In this document: in pieces, positions 20,223-30,447 of the stretch
Layout of the letters: the number at the start of each line of letters is the position of its first letter
Numbering within the stretch: the first letter of the stretch is position 1
NCBI GenBank assembly: GCA_020532085.1
Contig: JAJBAV010000012.1
Coordinates: forward strand, 1 to 64,000
DNA length: 64,000 bases
Reading direction: 5' to 3'
DNA from: Candidatus Cloacimonadota bacterium
GTDB taxonomy: Bacteria > Cloacimonadota > Cloacimonadia > Cloacimonadales > Cloacimonadaceae
The notes under the pieces: generated by a model
The model's input: only the letters and a program-made list of their open reading frames with translations
The model's database searches: none
Told to the model about the DNA's origin: nothing
Position numbers and translations under genes: made by a program

Positions 20223-22122
20223 GAAAACCAGACCCCTGGGGCGCCAGCTCATCTCCTTCATGTTCGTCTTCATGGTGATGCTGTTTTTGCTCACCATTCT
20301 CATCACCCGCCACTTGGTTTACAACGTGATGCGCAGCAGCGCCGAAGAAAGCATCAGCAACCTCACCGAGGCCAACGTGCAGATGATCGACAAGAACCTG
20401 GCCAACATCATGACCATCGCCCAGGAACTGAGAACGGTGATCAACAACGACATCTACAACCAAGGCCAGCTGGAGCACCACATCCATCACCTGCTGATCG
20501 ACAGCCCCAGGCTGATCTCGGTTTGCCTGGCCTACGACAGCCCCTCCCCCAAACGCACCCAGACCTTCCTGCTGGAAAACCAGCAGATCCGCAGCATCCC
20601 CACGCAAGACAGTGATTACCTTTACAAGGACTGGTTCCAGATCCCCTGGCTGTCGCAGCGGCCCTGGTGGAGTGATCCCTGGTTCGACAGCCTGGGTTCC
20701 GGCGAGGGGGTTTGCTCCTATTCCCTGCCGCTCACCATCAAAGGCCAATATCGGGGCATCATCAGGCTGGACACCCCGATGGAAACCCTGCGCCGCATCG
20801 TGCAACCCATCCGGGTGAAAAAGACCGGCTATGCCTTCCTGATCTCCAGCAACGGCACCATCGTGGCCCATCCCAGCGATTCCCTGGCCATGAATTACAC
20901 CGTGTTTGACCTCGCCAACCGTTATGACCGCCAGGACCTTCGCCGCACCAGCAAAAACGCCGTGAGCGGCCAGAGCGGATTCGAGCGCGTCCGCATGGAT
21001 GAGCCCAACAGGGATACCTGGGTCGCCTTCCGGCCCCTGCCTTCCAATCACTGGAGCATGGTGGTGGTGGTGCCGAACCATGAGGTTTTTGCCGATCTGC
21101 GCTATCTCACCATCATCTTCACCATCGCTTCCGTGATGGCCTTTCTGATCCTGGCCGGCACCATCTGGTACCGCACCCACGCCCTGAACCAACCCCTCAC
21201 GGAACTGGTGGAGGCCATCAAACTGGCCGGGGAAGGTGATCTGCAGCCCGGCCCGGAGATCGCTTCGAATACCTACGAGATCCAGGTGATCGCCGAAAAC
21301 TTCGCGAAAATGAAGGGCTCCCTCACCGGCTATATCAACAACCTCCAGCAGGTGACCGAGGAAAAGAACAGCATCATGGCCGAAGTTACCTTCGCGTCTG
21401 CCATCCAGCGCAACCTCATTCCTAAAAATTCAGACCTCTCCAAGCTCCCGCCCAACCTTAAAACCTTTGGCATCCTGGAACCCGCGGGGGTGATCGGCGG
21501 CGACCTCTACGATTATTTCCTCAAGGATGACGGGAACTTCCTCTTCGCCATCGCCGACGTGATCGGAAAAGGCGTGGCCGCCTCCATGACCATGACCATG
21601 ATGACCACCCTGCTGCGCTCGGTTTCGCCCGTAAAAGACAGTCCGGAGGAAATCCTCCACACCCTGAACACCTTTTTGGTGGGCAACAACCTGGAATCCG
21701 ACTTTGTGACCATGATCCTCGGGATCATCGATCTCAACAGCGGCAGCTGCGTGTTTTCAAATGCCGGCCACGTGCCCCTCTACCAGCTTTCCGCGCAGGG
21801 AGGGTTCCGCAGATTTGCCGCCACCCACTCCACCGCGCTGGGCTTTTTTGACAATATCAAGTTCACTTCCGAGCTTCTGCAGCTCGCTCCGGGTGACAAG
21901 ATCCTCGTTTTCACCGACGGCGTGACCGAAGCCGTGAACGCCTCTGACAACCTCTTCGGCACTGCCGGGCTGGAAAAAGTGTTGCGCGGCATCGACGGCA
22001 CTCCTCCTGAAGGGACCGTTCAGGCCGTGATCAGCGCTGTCAACGCTTTCGCCGATCCCCAAAAAAGCCGTGACGACACCACCATCCTGGTGATCGAATA
22101 TCTGGGTCCGCTGAAAAGCTGA
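20209..22122 (+). CDS. Cache-HAMP-PP2C (SpoIIE/RsbU-type) serine phosphatase
   Basis: Membrane signalling phosphatase of 637 aa. The first helix at about 15-40 is followed by a large extracytoplasmic Cache-like sensor (about 45-295), a second helix near residues 300-325, HAMP (NQPLTELVEAIKLAGEGDLQ), a short coiled coil and a C-terminal PP2C/SpoIIE domain. The metal-binding aspartates are in GGDLYDYF, IADVIGKGVAA, FTDGVTEA and DDTTILVIE. Such enzymes act on anti-sigma-factor antagonists or STAS proteins; none is visible here. The overlap with the binding-protein gene implies a shared signal. Confidence 0.9.
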   Translation: MITSKKTRPLGRQLISFMFVFMVMLFLLTILITRHLVYNVMRSSAEESISNLTEANVQMIDKNLANIMTIAQELRTVINNDIYNQGQLEHHIHHLLIDSPRLISVCLAYDSPSPKRTQTFLLENQQIRSIPTQDSDYLYKDWFQIPWLSQRPWWSDPWFDSLGSGEGVCSYSLPLTIKGQYRGIIRLDTPMETLRRIVQPIRVKKTGYAFLISSNGTIVAHPSDSLAMNYTVFDLANRYDRQDLRRTSKNAVSGQSGFERVRMDEPNRDTWVAFRPLPSNHWSMVVVVPNHEVFADLRYLTIIFTIASVMAFLILAGTIWYRTHALNQPLTELVEAIKLAGEGDLQPGPEIASNTYEIQVIAENFAKMKGSLTGYINNLQQVTEEKNSIMAEVTFASAIQRNLIPKNSDLSKLPPNLKTFGILEPAGVIGGDLYDYFLKDDGNFLFAIADVIGKGVAASMTMTMMTTLLRSVSPVKDSPEEILHTLNTFLVGNNLESDFVTMILGIIDLNSGSCVFSNAGHVPLYQLSAQGGFRRFAATHSTALGFFDNIKFTSELLQLAPGDKILVFTDGVTEAVNASDNLFGTAGLEKVLRGIDGTPPEGTVQAVISAVNAFADPQKSRDDTTILVIEYLGPLKS

Positions 22123-22171
22123 CTCCGCCCTTTACCCTCTCACCTTCGCCCCCTGTCCGCCGCCCGCCCAG

Positions 22172-22192
22172 TTCCCGCATCCCAGGCGGGAA
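22172..22192. repeat. GC hairpin between convergent genes
   Basis: TTCCCGC (22172-22178) and GCGGGAA (22186-22192) form a perfect 7-bp stem with a 7-base loop. It lies between the phosphatase gene and plsC, which converge. It lacks a T-run and may act as a terminator or processing signal. Confidence 0.6.
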
Positions 22193-22209
22193 GTCCGCGG
22201 GAGGTCCCC

Positions 22210-22935
22210 TCAATCGGTAAGGCAGGCCTCAATGGAAGTTCTCAGATGGCTGGCGAGGGCGATCTTGTCGGCATAGATGGGATCGTCGGGCTTCACAGGC
22301 GGCAGAAGGGTGAAATTCACTTTGGCGGCGTGGATGTTGCCGTCGATCTCCATCATGCGCCAGGTGCCGTCGAGGGCGAAGGGCACAATGGTGGCGCCGG
22401 CCATCTGCGCGAGTTTGAGGCTGCCCAGATGGAATTCGCCCACCTTGCCCCGTTCCGCGCGGAGGCCTTCGGGGAAGATGACCATGGGCTGGCCTTCCTT
22501 CATCACCTGGGAGGCCGCCTGGAAAACGGTGATGGCCTGGCGGGCGTTGTCGCGGTCCAGAAAGAAGCTCGGCAGCTGGATCATCCACTGCTTGAGCACC
22601 GGCACCTTGGCCAGTTCCTGCTTGGCAATGAAGCCCATGGGGCAGCCCGCGAAGCCGACCAGGGTGGGAATGTCGAAGTAGCTTTGGTGGTTGCCGATGA
22701 AACAGATTGGTCCACCTGAGGGGATGTTCTCACGGCCGGAAACCTTCACCCGGGTGCCGGTGCTGACCACGGTGAACCAGCCCCAGGCCCTGGCCACCCA
22801 CCAGCTGTGAACGCGGTGGCGGCTGCTGGAAACGAAAAGTTTGGCGAGCAGGTGCAAGGGCAGGATGATGAGCAGGATCAGCATCACGATGATGAAGAGG
22901 GCTTTCCAGAGAAGGCTGGTGATTGTGTTGATCAT
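22210..22935 (-). CDS. plsC: 1-acyl-sn-glycerol-3-phosphate acyltransferase
   Basis: Adds the second acyl chain in phospholipid synthesis. The 241-aa protein starts with a long membrane helix (LLWKALFIIVMLILLIILPL), then the catalytic HX4D motif (NHQSYFD) and the glycerophosphate-binding FPEGLRAERG. The ATG at 22935 has AAGGAA upstream and lies 13 bases after the deacetylase stop. In-frame upstream starts would overlap that gene. It is the last gene of the long minus-strand series. Confidence 0.9.
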   Translation of the reverse strand: MINTITSLLWKALFIIVMLILLIILPLHLLAKLFVSSSRHRVHSWWVARAWGWFTVVSTGTRVKVSGRENIPSGGPICFIGNHQSYFDIPTLVGFAGCPMGFIAKQELAKVPVLKQWMIQLPSFFLDRDNARQAITVFQAASQVMKEGQPMVIFPEGLRAERGKVGEFHLGSLKLAQMAGATIVPFALDGTWRMMEIDGNIHAAKVNFTLLPPVKPDDPIYADKIALASHLRTSIEACLTD

Positions 22936-22948
22936 GGTTTTTCCTTGG

Positions 22949-24391
22949 TCAATCGAAATTTGTCCATTCCGTCCAGATCTCGTGCAGGGAGGTGATCCAG
23001 CCTCCTTTGTCGGTGGCATGGCGCAGCGTGCTCCAGTAAACCCCGGCCCAGAGGGGGAAATCGATGGGGTCGAAAGTCACGTTGTGCCAGAGCAGGGACA
23101 AGTGGGACTGATACCTGTCCGCCATGTCGATCAAGCGGCGCAGGGTGACCCCGGCCGCCAGCGGGTTCATGTTCATGGCTTTTTTGGAGTGGAGCGTGGT
23201 GTCCATCACGATGAGAGGTATCTCCAGCACGCGGAAAGGCCGGTTCTCCTCGATGTTGAAGGGATGGAAGGGGAAGGAGATGCCGGCGCGGAAACCGATG
23301 TTTTCCCAGTAGCCGAGGGTGGAATCGTAGAGGATGCCGGCGTTCTCGAGGATGCGGAAACTCTTTTGATAATCGAAATGGAGATAGTGGGAACGGTATC
23401 CCCGCACCTTAAATCCCGAGCGGACCAGCCGGTCCATCTCGGCGCGGAGGACATCCTCGTTGAATGCAGATTCGGGGCTGCCGTGCAATCCCACTTCTTC
23501 GCCGGCCAGCAATTCCTTCAGCCGCCTCAGCACCTTGGGGTTGGAGATATAGTTCTGCCGCTTGTCCTCAAAATCGTCCTTGCCAAAGAGAAACCAGGTG
23601 GCCTTTACGCCCAGGTTCCTTTCCTTTTGAACGATCCAGCGGATCTGGCGGCGGGGATTGTGGATCAGGTTTTTGTGCAGGGTGTGGCCGAGGATCTTGA
23701 AAGTGGCTGTGATGGGGCGTTTGAACCAGGTGCGGAGGTTGTATTTGAGGGTGTCCGCCTGCTGGGTGCCGGCCCAGTAGTTCCAGTAGTCCACGTCGTG
23801 GGATAGCGAGATGCAAAAACGGCTGTCCTCGTTCCAAACGATCTCACGGATGAATTGGGGCAGGGCCCGTTCCATGGCGTAGAGCAGCATCTGGCAATAG
23901 ACGTCGACCACCGGGATGTCCGTGAAATCCCAGCGGTACTGCAGCGATTCCCGGTAATCCACGCGTCCGCGCTGTTCGCCATGGCGGCTGAGGATGTATT
24001 CGTGCCAGCAGGTGAGGAAATAGAAGGCGCTGGCCACGATGTCCTTGCGGAAGGACATGGTTTGCGACCCAATGGCAAAGATCGCGCCGGGCTGGGAGAA
24101 GAGGAAGGGTATGTATTCCTTCTGATAGAGGCAGAAATCCACCCGGTCCAGGGGATAGAGCTCCAGCTGGCTGAAGAATTCGGGGGTGGCGGGATCGAAG
24201 TGGATCTTCACCGGATAGGAGCGTTCGCGGTCCGGCCCGTAATAGAGGTGGACCCCTTCGATCCGCTCTCCGTAAGCGAATTGGGGATGCAGACGCAGGA
24301 TGTTGCAGAACGTCCTCAGCACGAACTCGGCCTTGGGAATGAAATCCCGCGGCAGATCGAGCAGAATGAGGATGTTCGGAAAGCGGTCCAT
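22949..24391 (-). CDS. Polysaccharide deacetylase-like (CE4/NodB) protein
   Basis: Probable cytoplasmic or peripheral carbohydrate deacetylase of 480 aa with no signal peptide. The first ~190 residues form a domain I cannot name. The deacetylase part begins near SLSHDVDYW, giving the Asp-Asp of motif 1, followed by EVGLHGSPESA (motif 2 His) and GYRSHYLHFD (motif 3). It starts within the lon stop (ATGA) and precedes plsC by 13 bases. Proteins of this build often sit in surface-polysaccharide loci, but none is nearby. The substrate is unknown. Confidence 0.78.
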   Translation of the reverse strand: MDRFPNILILLDLPRDFIPKAEFVLRTFCNILRLHPQFAYGERIEGVHLYYGPDRERSYPVKIHFDPATPEFFSQLELYPLDRVDFCLYQKEYIPFLFSQPGAIFAIGSQTMSFRKDIVASAFYFLTCWHEYILSRHGEQRGRVDYRESLQYRWDFTDIPVVDVYCQMLLYAMERALPQFIREIVWNEDSRFCISLSHDVDYWNYWAGTQQADTLKYNLRTWFKRPITATFKILGHTLHKNLIHNPRRQIRWIVQKERNLGVKATWFLFGKDDFEDKRQNYISNPKVLRRLKELLAGEEVGLHGSPESAFNEDVLRAEMDRLVRSGFKVRGYRSHYLHFDYQKSFRILENAGILYDSTLGYWENIGFRAGISFPFHPFNIEENRPFRVLEIPLIVMDTTLHSKKAMNMNPLAAGVTLRRLIDMADRYQSHLSLLWHNVTFDPIDFPLWAGVYWSTLRHATDKGGWITSLHEIWTEWTNFD

Positions 24392-26745
24392 CAGCTTTGG
24401 GCGGGTTTGCGGGCCTTGAGGCCGGGTTTGGCCAGCAACACCATATCCAGCACTTCCTTCACGTTTTCCACCCAGGTGATCTTTATCCCGGCCAGAATAT
24501 CCGGGGTGAAATCGCTGATGGTTTCCTCGTTTTCACGCGGGAGAATGAGCTGGGTGATGCCGGCGCGTTTGGCGGCCAGCATCTTTTCCTTGAGGCCGCC
24601 GATGCCCAGGACCTTGCCGGTGAGGGTTATCTCGCCGGTCATGGCCAGGTCGTGCTTCACCTTGCGCCCCGTGAACAGGGAAGCCAGCGCGGTGGTGAGG
24701 GTGATCCCGGCTGAAGGGCCATCCTTGGGCACGGCGCCAGAGGGGAAATGGATGTGAATGTCGAATTTTTCCAGTTCGCGGGGATCGATGCCGTATTTCT
24801 GATGATTCGCCTTCAGATGGCTGAGGGCGATCCGGGCCGATTCCTTCATCACTTCGCCCAGCAGGCCGGTGAGGATGATGGCGCCCTTGCCGGGCATGCG
24901 GGTGGTTTCGCAAAAGAGGATCTCGCCGCCGTAACTGGTCCAGGCAAGCCCGGTGGCGATGCCCACCTCGGGTTTGCGGTTGGCCAGTTCCAGAGTGTAT
25001 TTGCGGGGACCCAGGTAATCCTTGATGCCGGCGGCATCGATCACCCGGTCGCGGATGTCGTCTCCGGCCACTTCGCGGGCGATCTTGCGGTAGATGGAAC
25101 CGATCCGCCTTTGCAGATTGCGCACCCCCGCTTCACGCACGTAATAGCGGATAAGCTCCTGCAGCGCGGATTTGCGGAATGTTATCCTGTGCTCCTTCAG
25201 ACCGTTGGCGTCCTTTTCCTTGGGGATCAGGTAATGGCGCGCGATCTGCACTTTGTCATTCTCCAGATAGCTGGTGAACTCGATGATCTCCATCCTGTCG
25301 CGCAGGGCGGGAGGAATGGTGTCCAGCGAATTGGCGGTGGTGATGAACATCACCTCGGAAAGGTCGAAAGGCAGGTTCAGATAGTTGTCCACAAAGCTGT
25401 GATTCTGTTCGGGATCGAGCACTTCCAGCAGGGCGGAGGCGGGGTCGCCGCGGAAATCGCGGCCCAGCTTGTCGATCTCGTCCAGCATGAACACGGGGTT
25501 GGCCGTACCCTGGCGCTTGATCTCCATCAGGATCTTGCCGGGCATGGCGCCAATGTAGGTGCGGCGATGCCCGCGGATCTCAGCTTCGTCATGGATGCCG
25601 CCCAGGGACATGCGGATGAACTTGCGCTTGAGGGCCCGGGCGACGGATTGCCCGATCGAGGTTTTGCCGGTGCCGGGGGGGCCCACGAAACAGAGGATCG
25701 GGCCTTTGAGGCTGCCCTTCAGCTTTTTTACGGCAATGTATTCCAACACCCGTTCCTTGGGCTTGGCCAGGCCATAATGGTCTTGGGTGAGGATCCTGTC
25801 GATCCTGGCCAGGTCCAGCCTGTCCTTGCTGTAGGTGGTCCAGGGCATGTTCACGATCCAGTCCAGATAGTTGCGCAGCACGGCGTATTCGCTGGCGGCT
25901 GGCTGCATGGTGGCCAGGCGGTCCAGCTCCTCGTAGGCCACCTCCTCCACATAATCCGGCAGCTTGTTTTTTTCGATGAGCTCTTTCCACTTGAGGACCT
26001 CTTTGCTCACCTCGTCGCTTTCGCCCAGTTCCTTGCGGATGGCGTCCATCTGCTCACGCAGGTAGTAGCGGCGCTGGTCTTCGCTCATTTCCAGCTGGAT
26101 GTTGCTGCGGATGGTGTTTTCCAGCCGCATCTGGCGGATCATCTCGGCCAGGCAGTTGTTCAGGTGTTTAAAGCGTTTTTTCAGGTCGATGGTTTCCAGG
26201 ATGATCTGGCGGTCCTCGATCTGCAGGTCCAGGTTTCCCGCTATGATATCGGCCACGCGGCCGGATTGCTTGATGTTGCTGAGCCCGGCGATCATCTCGT
26301 TGTTCAGGATGGTGCTCTCGGAGGCGATCTTTTCCATCAGCTCGATGGCGATAGTGCGGAAAGCATGGATCTCGGTGTCCTCAACCGTTTGCTCGTGCAG
26401 GGTTTCCACATCCACCATGATGAAGGGTTCACGCTGCACGGTGCGTTGCAGGCGGATGCGGGATGTTCCCTGCAGAAGCAGGCTTATCGAGCCGTCCTGG
26501 TTGCGCAGCATGCGCAGAATGGATACGGCTGTGCCGATCTCGTTCAGGCCGATGTCGCTGGGACCGGTTTTTTCCCGGTCCAGGAAAAAGGCCATGGTTT
26601 TATCGTGAGCCAAGGCGTGGTCGATCACCAGCCTGGATTCCTCGTCGGTAACCACCAGCGGCATCAGCAGGTGCGGAAACATCACCACGTTGTTGATGTG
26701 CAGCACCGGCAGGGTTCTGGGGATCCGGTTGTTTTGTTCTTCCAT
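24391..26745 (-). CDS. lon: ATP-dependent protease Lon
   Basis: Cytoplasmic quality-control protease of 784 aa. The N-terminal LON domain (LPVLHINNVVMFPHLLMPL), a coiled middle, and the AAA+ module with Walker A GPPGTGKTS and Walker B VFMLDEIDKLG are followed by the protease domain with the Ser-Lys dyad: Ser in KDGPSAGIT and Lys in GGLKEKMLAAKRAGI. I chose the ATG at 26745 because AGGAG lies 7 bases upstream; the ATG at 26778 would add eleven residues without a site. It is coupled to the deacetylase gene by an ATGA overlap. Confidence 0.96.
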   Translation of the reverse strand: MEEQNNRIPRTLPVLHINNVVMFPHLLMPLVVTDEESRLVIDHALAHDKTMAFFLDREKTGPSDIGLNEIGTAVSILRMLRNQDGSISLLLQGTSRIRLQRTVQREPFIMVDVETLHEQTVEDTEIHAFRTIAIELMEKIASESTILNNEMIAGLSNIKQSGRVADIIAGNLDLQIEDRQIILETIDLKKRFKHLNNCLAEMIRQMRLENTIRSNIQLEMSEDQRRYYLREQMDAIRKELGESDEVSKEVLKWKELIEKNKLPDYVEEVAYEELDRLATMQPAASEYAVLRNYLDWIVNMPWTTYSKDRLDLARIDRILTQDHYGLAKPKERVLEYIAVKKLKGSLKGPILCFVGPPGTGKTSIGQSVARALKRKFIRMSLGGIHDEAEIRGHRRTYIGAMPGKILMEIKRQGTANPVFMLDEIDKLGRDFRGDPASALLEVLDPEQNHSFVDNYLNLPFDLSEVMFITTANSLDTIPPALRDRMEIIEFTSYLENDKVQIARHYLIPKEKDANGLKEHRITFRKSALQELIRYYVREAGVRNLQRRIGSIYRKIAREVAGDDIRDRVIDAAGIKDYLGPRKYTLELANRKPEVGIATGLAWTSYGGEILFCETTRMPGKGAIILTGLLGEVMKESARIALSHLKANHQKYGIDPRELEKFDIHIHFPSGAVPKDGPSAGITLTTALASLFTGRKVKHDLAMTGEITLTGKVLGIGGLKEKMLAAKRAGITQLILPRENEETISDFTPDILAGIKITWVENVKEVLDMVLLAKPGLKARKPAQS

Positions 26746-26840
26746 GTTGCGCTCCTGATCAATCATTGGTGGAAGCATACCCGGCGGCAGGTGTGGTTTT
26801 CAAGGCCGGGATACACAGACAATATAACTCCGCCGGCGCC

Positions 26841-27419
26841 TCAGGCCAAGATCAGGTAGAGGACCATGTTCATGATCCCAAAGACCAGGTTGATGCCTCC
26901 CACAATTTTTAGCAGGGGCACGTAGAGATATTGGCGGAAGTACTTGTAGAAAAATTCCAGTTTGAACTGCTCGTCATAATCGTCGATGCGGTGTTCCACC
27001 CGCCACTGCTCCAGCAAGTGGGGCACGGTTTTGCGCAGGATCTTGTCGGCAAGGCCGCGCACGGCGTTGGAAACCGCGTTGCGGAGCTTTTCCTTCAATC
27101 CTCCGGGCAGCAGCGGCCAGTCGTCCACGAAGGCGGTTTGCTCCCACACCTTCTGCCGCACCTGCTCTTCCAGGGTGTAAAGGTATCCGGAACTGGCAGC
27201 GGGGTCGCCGGCTTGCTCCAGATAATCGTGCAACAGGTCGCGGGCTTTGTTGAACAACCAGTCCCGTTTGCGGACCAGAAAGCCCGGCGTGAGGGGATTT
27301 CGAAGTCCAAAGATCTTGCGCTGGGTGGGATTGAACAGAAACCACTTGGCAAAATAGACCAGCAGCAGGCCAACACCGACGTTGAGCACTATGAACAGCA
27401 AAGATTTTAGAAACAGCAT
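26841..27419 (-). CDS. DUF445-like membrane protein (short form)
   Basis: A 192-aa protein with a membrane helix at each end (residues 4-25 and about 165-190). After the first helix comes the segment LFNPTQRKIFGLRNPLTPGF, which resembles the DUF445/YheB signature. The family is usually about twice as long, so this would be a short version. GAGGAGG gives a strong start. It lies between ribBA (38 bases upstream) and lon (95 bases downstream) in the same direction. Function unknown. Confidence 0.65.
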   Translation of the reverse strand: MLFLKSLLFIVLNVGVGLLLVYFAKWFLFNPTQRKIFGLRNPLTPGFLVRKRDWLFNKARDLLHDYLEQAGDPAASSGYLYTLEEQVRQKVWEQTAFVDDWPLLPGGLKEKLRNAVSNAVRGLADKILRKTVPHLLEQWRVEHRIDDYDEQFKLEFFYKYFRQYLYVPLLKIVGGINLVFGIMNMVLYLILA

Positions 27420-27456
27420 CGGACCTCCTCAGTCCAGAGACGCAAAAAATCTTGGT

Positions 27457-28680
27457 TTAAACATGGTTCAGGATATGCCCCATCTTGTTCTTCTTGGTTT
27501 GCAGATACTCCAGGTTGGTTTCGCGGGCGGGGATCTCGATCGGCACCCGCTGGGTGATCTGCAGTCCGTATCCCTGCAGACCAACGATCTTCTTGGGGTT
27601 GTTGGTGAGCAGGCGGATCTTTTTCAGGCCAAGGTCCTTGAGGATCTGCGCGCCGATCCCGTAATCGCGCAGGTCGGCGGGAAAACCGAGGTCCAGATTG
27701 GCTTCCACGGTATCCAAGCCCTCGTCTTGAAGATGGTAAGCCCGCAGCTTGTTCACCAGACCAATGCCCCTCCCTTCCTGGCGCATGTAGAGGATCACGC
27801 CGGTGCCTGCCTCGGAGATCAGCTCAAATGAACGTTTTAGCTGTTCGCCGCAGTCGCAGCGCAGGGAATGCAGAGCGTCGCCGGTGAGGCATTCAGAATG
27901 CACGCGCACCAGCACTTCCTCTTCCGCTTTGATCTCCCCCATTACAAGGGCAAGGTGATATTCGTCGGACACCGTGCTCACGTAGGTGAGGATGTCGAAA
28001 TCGCCGTAGGGAGTGGGCAGCTTGGCTTGGGAAACGCATTCCACCAGCTTTTCGCGGTGGCGGCGGTAGCGGATGAGCTCGGCGATGGTGATGATCTTGA
28101 GCCCGTGTTTGGCGGCAAAGGGGATCAAATCGTCGAGGCGGGCCATTTCTCCGTCTTCGCGGATGATCTCGCAGATCGCGCCCACCGGAGCCCGGCCAGC
28201 CAGCTTGGCCAGATCCACCGCGGCCTCTGTGTGCCCGGCCCGTTTGAGCACGCCTCCGGTTTCGGCCCAGAGGGGAAAGATGTGGCCCGGCCGCATGAAA
28301 TCCTCGGCCCGGCTGCCGGGTGAGGCCAGGGCGAGAATGGTCTTCGCCCGCTCGGAAGCGGAAATACCTGTGGTGGTGCCTTCCTTCACGTCCACCGGAA
28401 TGGTGAACTTGGTGCCGTGGCGGTCGGTGCTGTGCCTGGTCATCAGAGGCAGGTCCAGGCGGTTCAGTGCTTCGGCCTCCATGGGCACGCAGAGCAAGCC
28501 TTTGCCTTGGGAGATCATGAAATTCACCCGGGCGGGAGTCACGGCATCCGCTGCCATCAGCAGATCGCCTTCATTTTCGCGGTTCTCATCGTCCACCACG
28601 ATCAGCATTCCGCCTTCCGCTATGGTCCTGATGGCCTCAGCAATGGGGCAGAAAGGTGTATTTTCTTTTAATTCAGTCAT
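27457..28680 (-). CDS. ribBA: Bifunctional DHBP synthase / GTP cyclohydrolase II
   Basis: Carries out both entry reactions of riboflavin synthesis. The N-terminal RibB half (to about 205) has [16 protein letters not shown] and a TTGIS loop. The C-terminal RibA half has the zinc-binding Cys set in [18 protein letters not shown] and [17 protein letters not shown] use the ATG at 28680 (407 aa); an ATG at 28689 would overlap rluD and has a purine run too close to it. The rest of the riboflavin pathway is not in the window and no FMN riboswitch is visible. Confidence 0.95.
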   Translation of the reverse strand: MTELKENTPFCPIAEAIRTIAEGGMLIVVDDENRENEGDLLMAADAVTPARVNFMISQGKGLLCVPMEAEALNRLDLPLMTRHSTDRHGTKFTIPVDVKEGTTTGISASERAKTILALASPGSRAEDFMRPGHIFPLWAETGGVLKRAGHTEAAVDLAKLAGRAPVGAICEIIREDGEMARLDDLIPFAAKHGLKIITIAELIRYRRHREKLVECVSQAKLPTPYGDFDILTYVSTVSDEYHLALVMGEIKAEEEVLVRVHSECLTGDALHSLRCDCGEQLKRSFELISEAGTGVILYMRQEGRGIGLVNKLRAYHLQDEGLDTVEANLDLGFPADLRDYGIGAQILKDLGLKKIRLLTNNPKKIVGLQGYGLQITQRVPIEIPARETNLEYLQTKKNKMGHILNHV

Positions 28681-28682
28681 TT

Positions 28683-29714
28683 TTACCATTCTTCGTTGTC
28701 GCCCAGGATCGAGAATAAATCCCGGGTATCCGTGTCAATGCCAAAATAATTCTCCAGCCAGGCCAGGGCATAACAAAAATCCTGTGGTGGATCCACCCTG
28801 ATGTCCAGGGGCCTGCCGGAAATTGGCTGCACAAACTGCAGCCTCCAGGCGTGGAGGGCCTGGCGCATGAGATGCGTGGTGAGCAGTTCCGTCACCTTGC
28901 GCTTGAGGTTTTCCGGAACGATGGAATGCACCTGCCGGCGCGTATTGTAGAGCAGGTCGCCCAGCAGGGGCAGGTTGCGTTCCGCGAAATGCACCCTGAT
29001 CTGATGCATCCGTCCTGTTTCCAGCGCCACCTTCACCAGCGAAAAGCAGTGGAAATACTTGATCACTTTGTATCTGGTAAGCGACCAGCGCCCTTCCGGC
29101 GTCACGCACATCTTGCGCGGATTGCTGAGGCTGCGGCCGATGTTGCTTTCGATGATGTCCTCGGCAGGGTCCGGAATCCCGCAGGTGATGGCCAGATAGG
29201 TCTTTTTCACCTGGCGGCGGGCAAACATGTCGTTAAGCGCTCTCTGCACGGGATCGTTCTTAGCAATGATCATCAGCCCCGAGGTGCCGCGATCGAGCCG
29301 GTGCACGATGCCGGGACGGTTGGCCTCGCGCCCGCTGGAAAGGTCTTCCCGCCAGCGGAACAGGATGGCGTTCACCAGCGTCTGGTCGGAAGCTCCGTAG
29401 CCAGGATGCACGATCATGCCGGCCGGTTTGTTGATCACAGCCAGGTCGTCGTCCTCATAAACCACGTCCAGGGGTATGTTCTGCGGCACCACCTCGCTGG
29501 TTTCCAAATCTGGAAGTGAAACGTCCACCACATCGCCATTGCTGAGCAAAAAACTCTTTTTCACCGGGATGTTGTTCACCAGCACGCGGTCTTCCTCGAT
29601 CAGCTTCTCGATGAAGCTGCGGCTGTATAGTTCCTGAACCCGCAGGTCCACCAGATACTTGTCCAGCCTGATGCTGTCTTCCCTGTCGTAAACGACCTTG
29701 ATCCTGTTACGCAT
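28683..29714 (-). CDS. rluD: RluD-family 23S rRNA pseudouridine synthase
   Basis: Isomerises uridines in large-subunit rRNA. The N-terminal S4 RNA-binding domain ([21 protein letters not shown], about residues 10-60) is followed by the catalytic domain with the active-site Asp in [14 protein letters not shown] and a C-terminal motif at [12 protein letters not shown]. The 343-aa length fits RluC/RluD proteins. The ATG at 29714 overlaps the preceding PAS gene by eight bases; an ATG at 29765 has no ribosome site. Target positions cannot be told from sequence. Confidence 0.9.
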   Translation of the reverse strand: MRNRIKVVYDREDSIRLDKYLVDLRVQELYSRSFIEKLIEEDRVLVNNIPVKKSFLLSNGDVVDVSLPDLETSEVVPQNIPLDVVYEDDDLAVINKPAGMIVHPGYGASDQTLVNAILFRWREDLSSGREANRPGIVHRLDRGTSGLMIIAKNDPVQRALNDMFARRQVKKTYLAITCGIPDPAEDIIESNIGRSLSNPRKMCVTPEGRWSLTRYKVIKYFHCFSLVKVALETGRMHQIRVHFAERNLPLLGDLLYNTRRQVHSIVPENLKRKVTELLTTHLMRQALHAWRLQFVQPISGRPLDIRVDPPQDFCYALAWLENYFGIDTDTRDLFSILGDNEEW

Positions 29715-30447
29715 GCTCCGTGAAGGCCAGAGTGTAAACTCCGCCGATCGATTCTCCTTTGCCATTGCGCACGATCGATCCGTTCAGCAGCACCTGCCGC
29801 TGGTAACTGGTGTCCGGGATCCTGTTGTCGTATAGGTTGTCGCCTTGGCGAAGCGAGTCGAATATCTTTTGGAAGATCCGCTGGTCGAAATCGCTTTTGA
29901 GATTCAGCTCGCGGATGTTCCTGCTTTCGTTGAGCAGGGGATAGCGGCGGCGCAGGGCGTCGTTGCAGTAGCTGATGTCGCCGTTGTTGAGGGCGATCAC
30001 CACACCCAGGGGCAGGATGTTGATAAGCTGTTTGATGCGCTGGTCGTGCTCGTAGATCTTGTTTTCCTTGGCCTGGTCGAAACCGTGGATGCTGCGCAGC
30101 ATCGATTTGATGCCTTCCAGCAGGCTCTGCATGTCCTTGTCGTCGGCATTGGCGGCGATCTCGCCGTCGATATCGATCTCGTAGTTGCCATGGGCGATCT
30201 CGGATACGATCTTGCCCGTGTGTCCCAGCGACCTCTTCAGCATCACCGGAATCAGGTTGTAGATCACGATCGTGTAAATGAAGATCACCAGCACCGAAAC
30301 AATCAAGGTGGTCTGCAGATCGTTCACGAGCGAGTTCAAGTCGCGGCTGCGGCCAAGGATCACCAGCATGACCACCGTTTCCAGCAGCACCAGCCCCAGC
30401 AGGATCGCCAGAGCGAGGTGATAACGTTTGATCAGGGACTTTTTCAT
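29707..30447 (-). CDS. Two-helix membrane protein with PAS-like domain
   Basis: A 246-aa protein with membrane helices at about 10-32 and 46-70, a HAMP-like stretch (MLKRSLGHTGKIVSEIAHGNYEI), a connecting coiled region and a C-terminal PAS-like fold (LINILPLGVVIALNNGDISYCND). It has no kinase, cyclase or phosphatase output domain. It starts within the stop of the potassium-channel regulator gene (ATGA), so the three genes ktrB, ktrA and this one are likely made together. A role in sensing for potassium uptake is my inference. Confidence 0.7.
   Translation of the reverse strand: MKKSLIKRYHLALAILLGLVLLETVVMLVILGRSRDLNSLVNDLQTTLIVSVLVIFIYTIVIYNLIPVMLKRSLGHTGKIVSEIAHGNYEIDIDGEIAANADDKDMQSLLEGIKSMLRSIHGFDQAKENKIYEHDQRIKQLINILPLGVVIALNNGDISYCNDALRRRYPLLNESRNIRELNLKSDFDQRIFQKIFDSLRQGDNLYDNRIPDTSYQRQVLLNGSIVRNGKGESIGGVYTLAFTEHA

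Noticed and set aside
24748-26859. 703-codon plus-strand frame opposite lon
   Set aside because: lon is unambiguous on the minus strand; the plus frame has shadow composition only.
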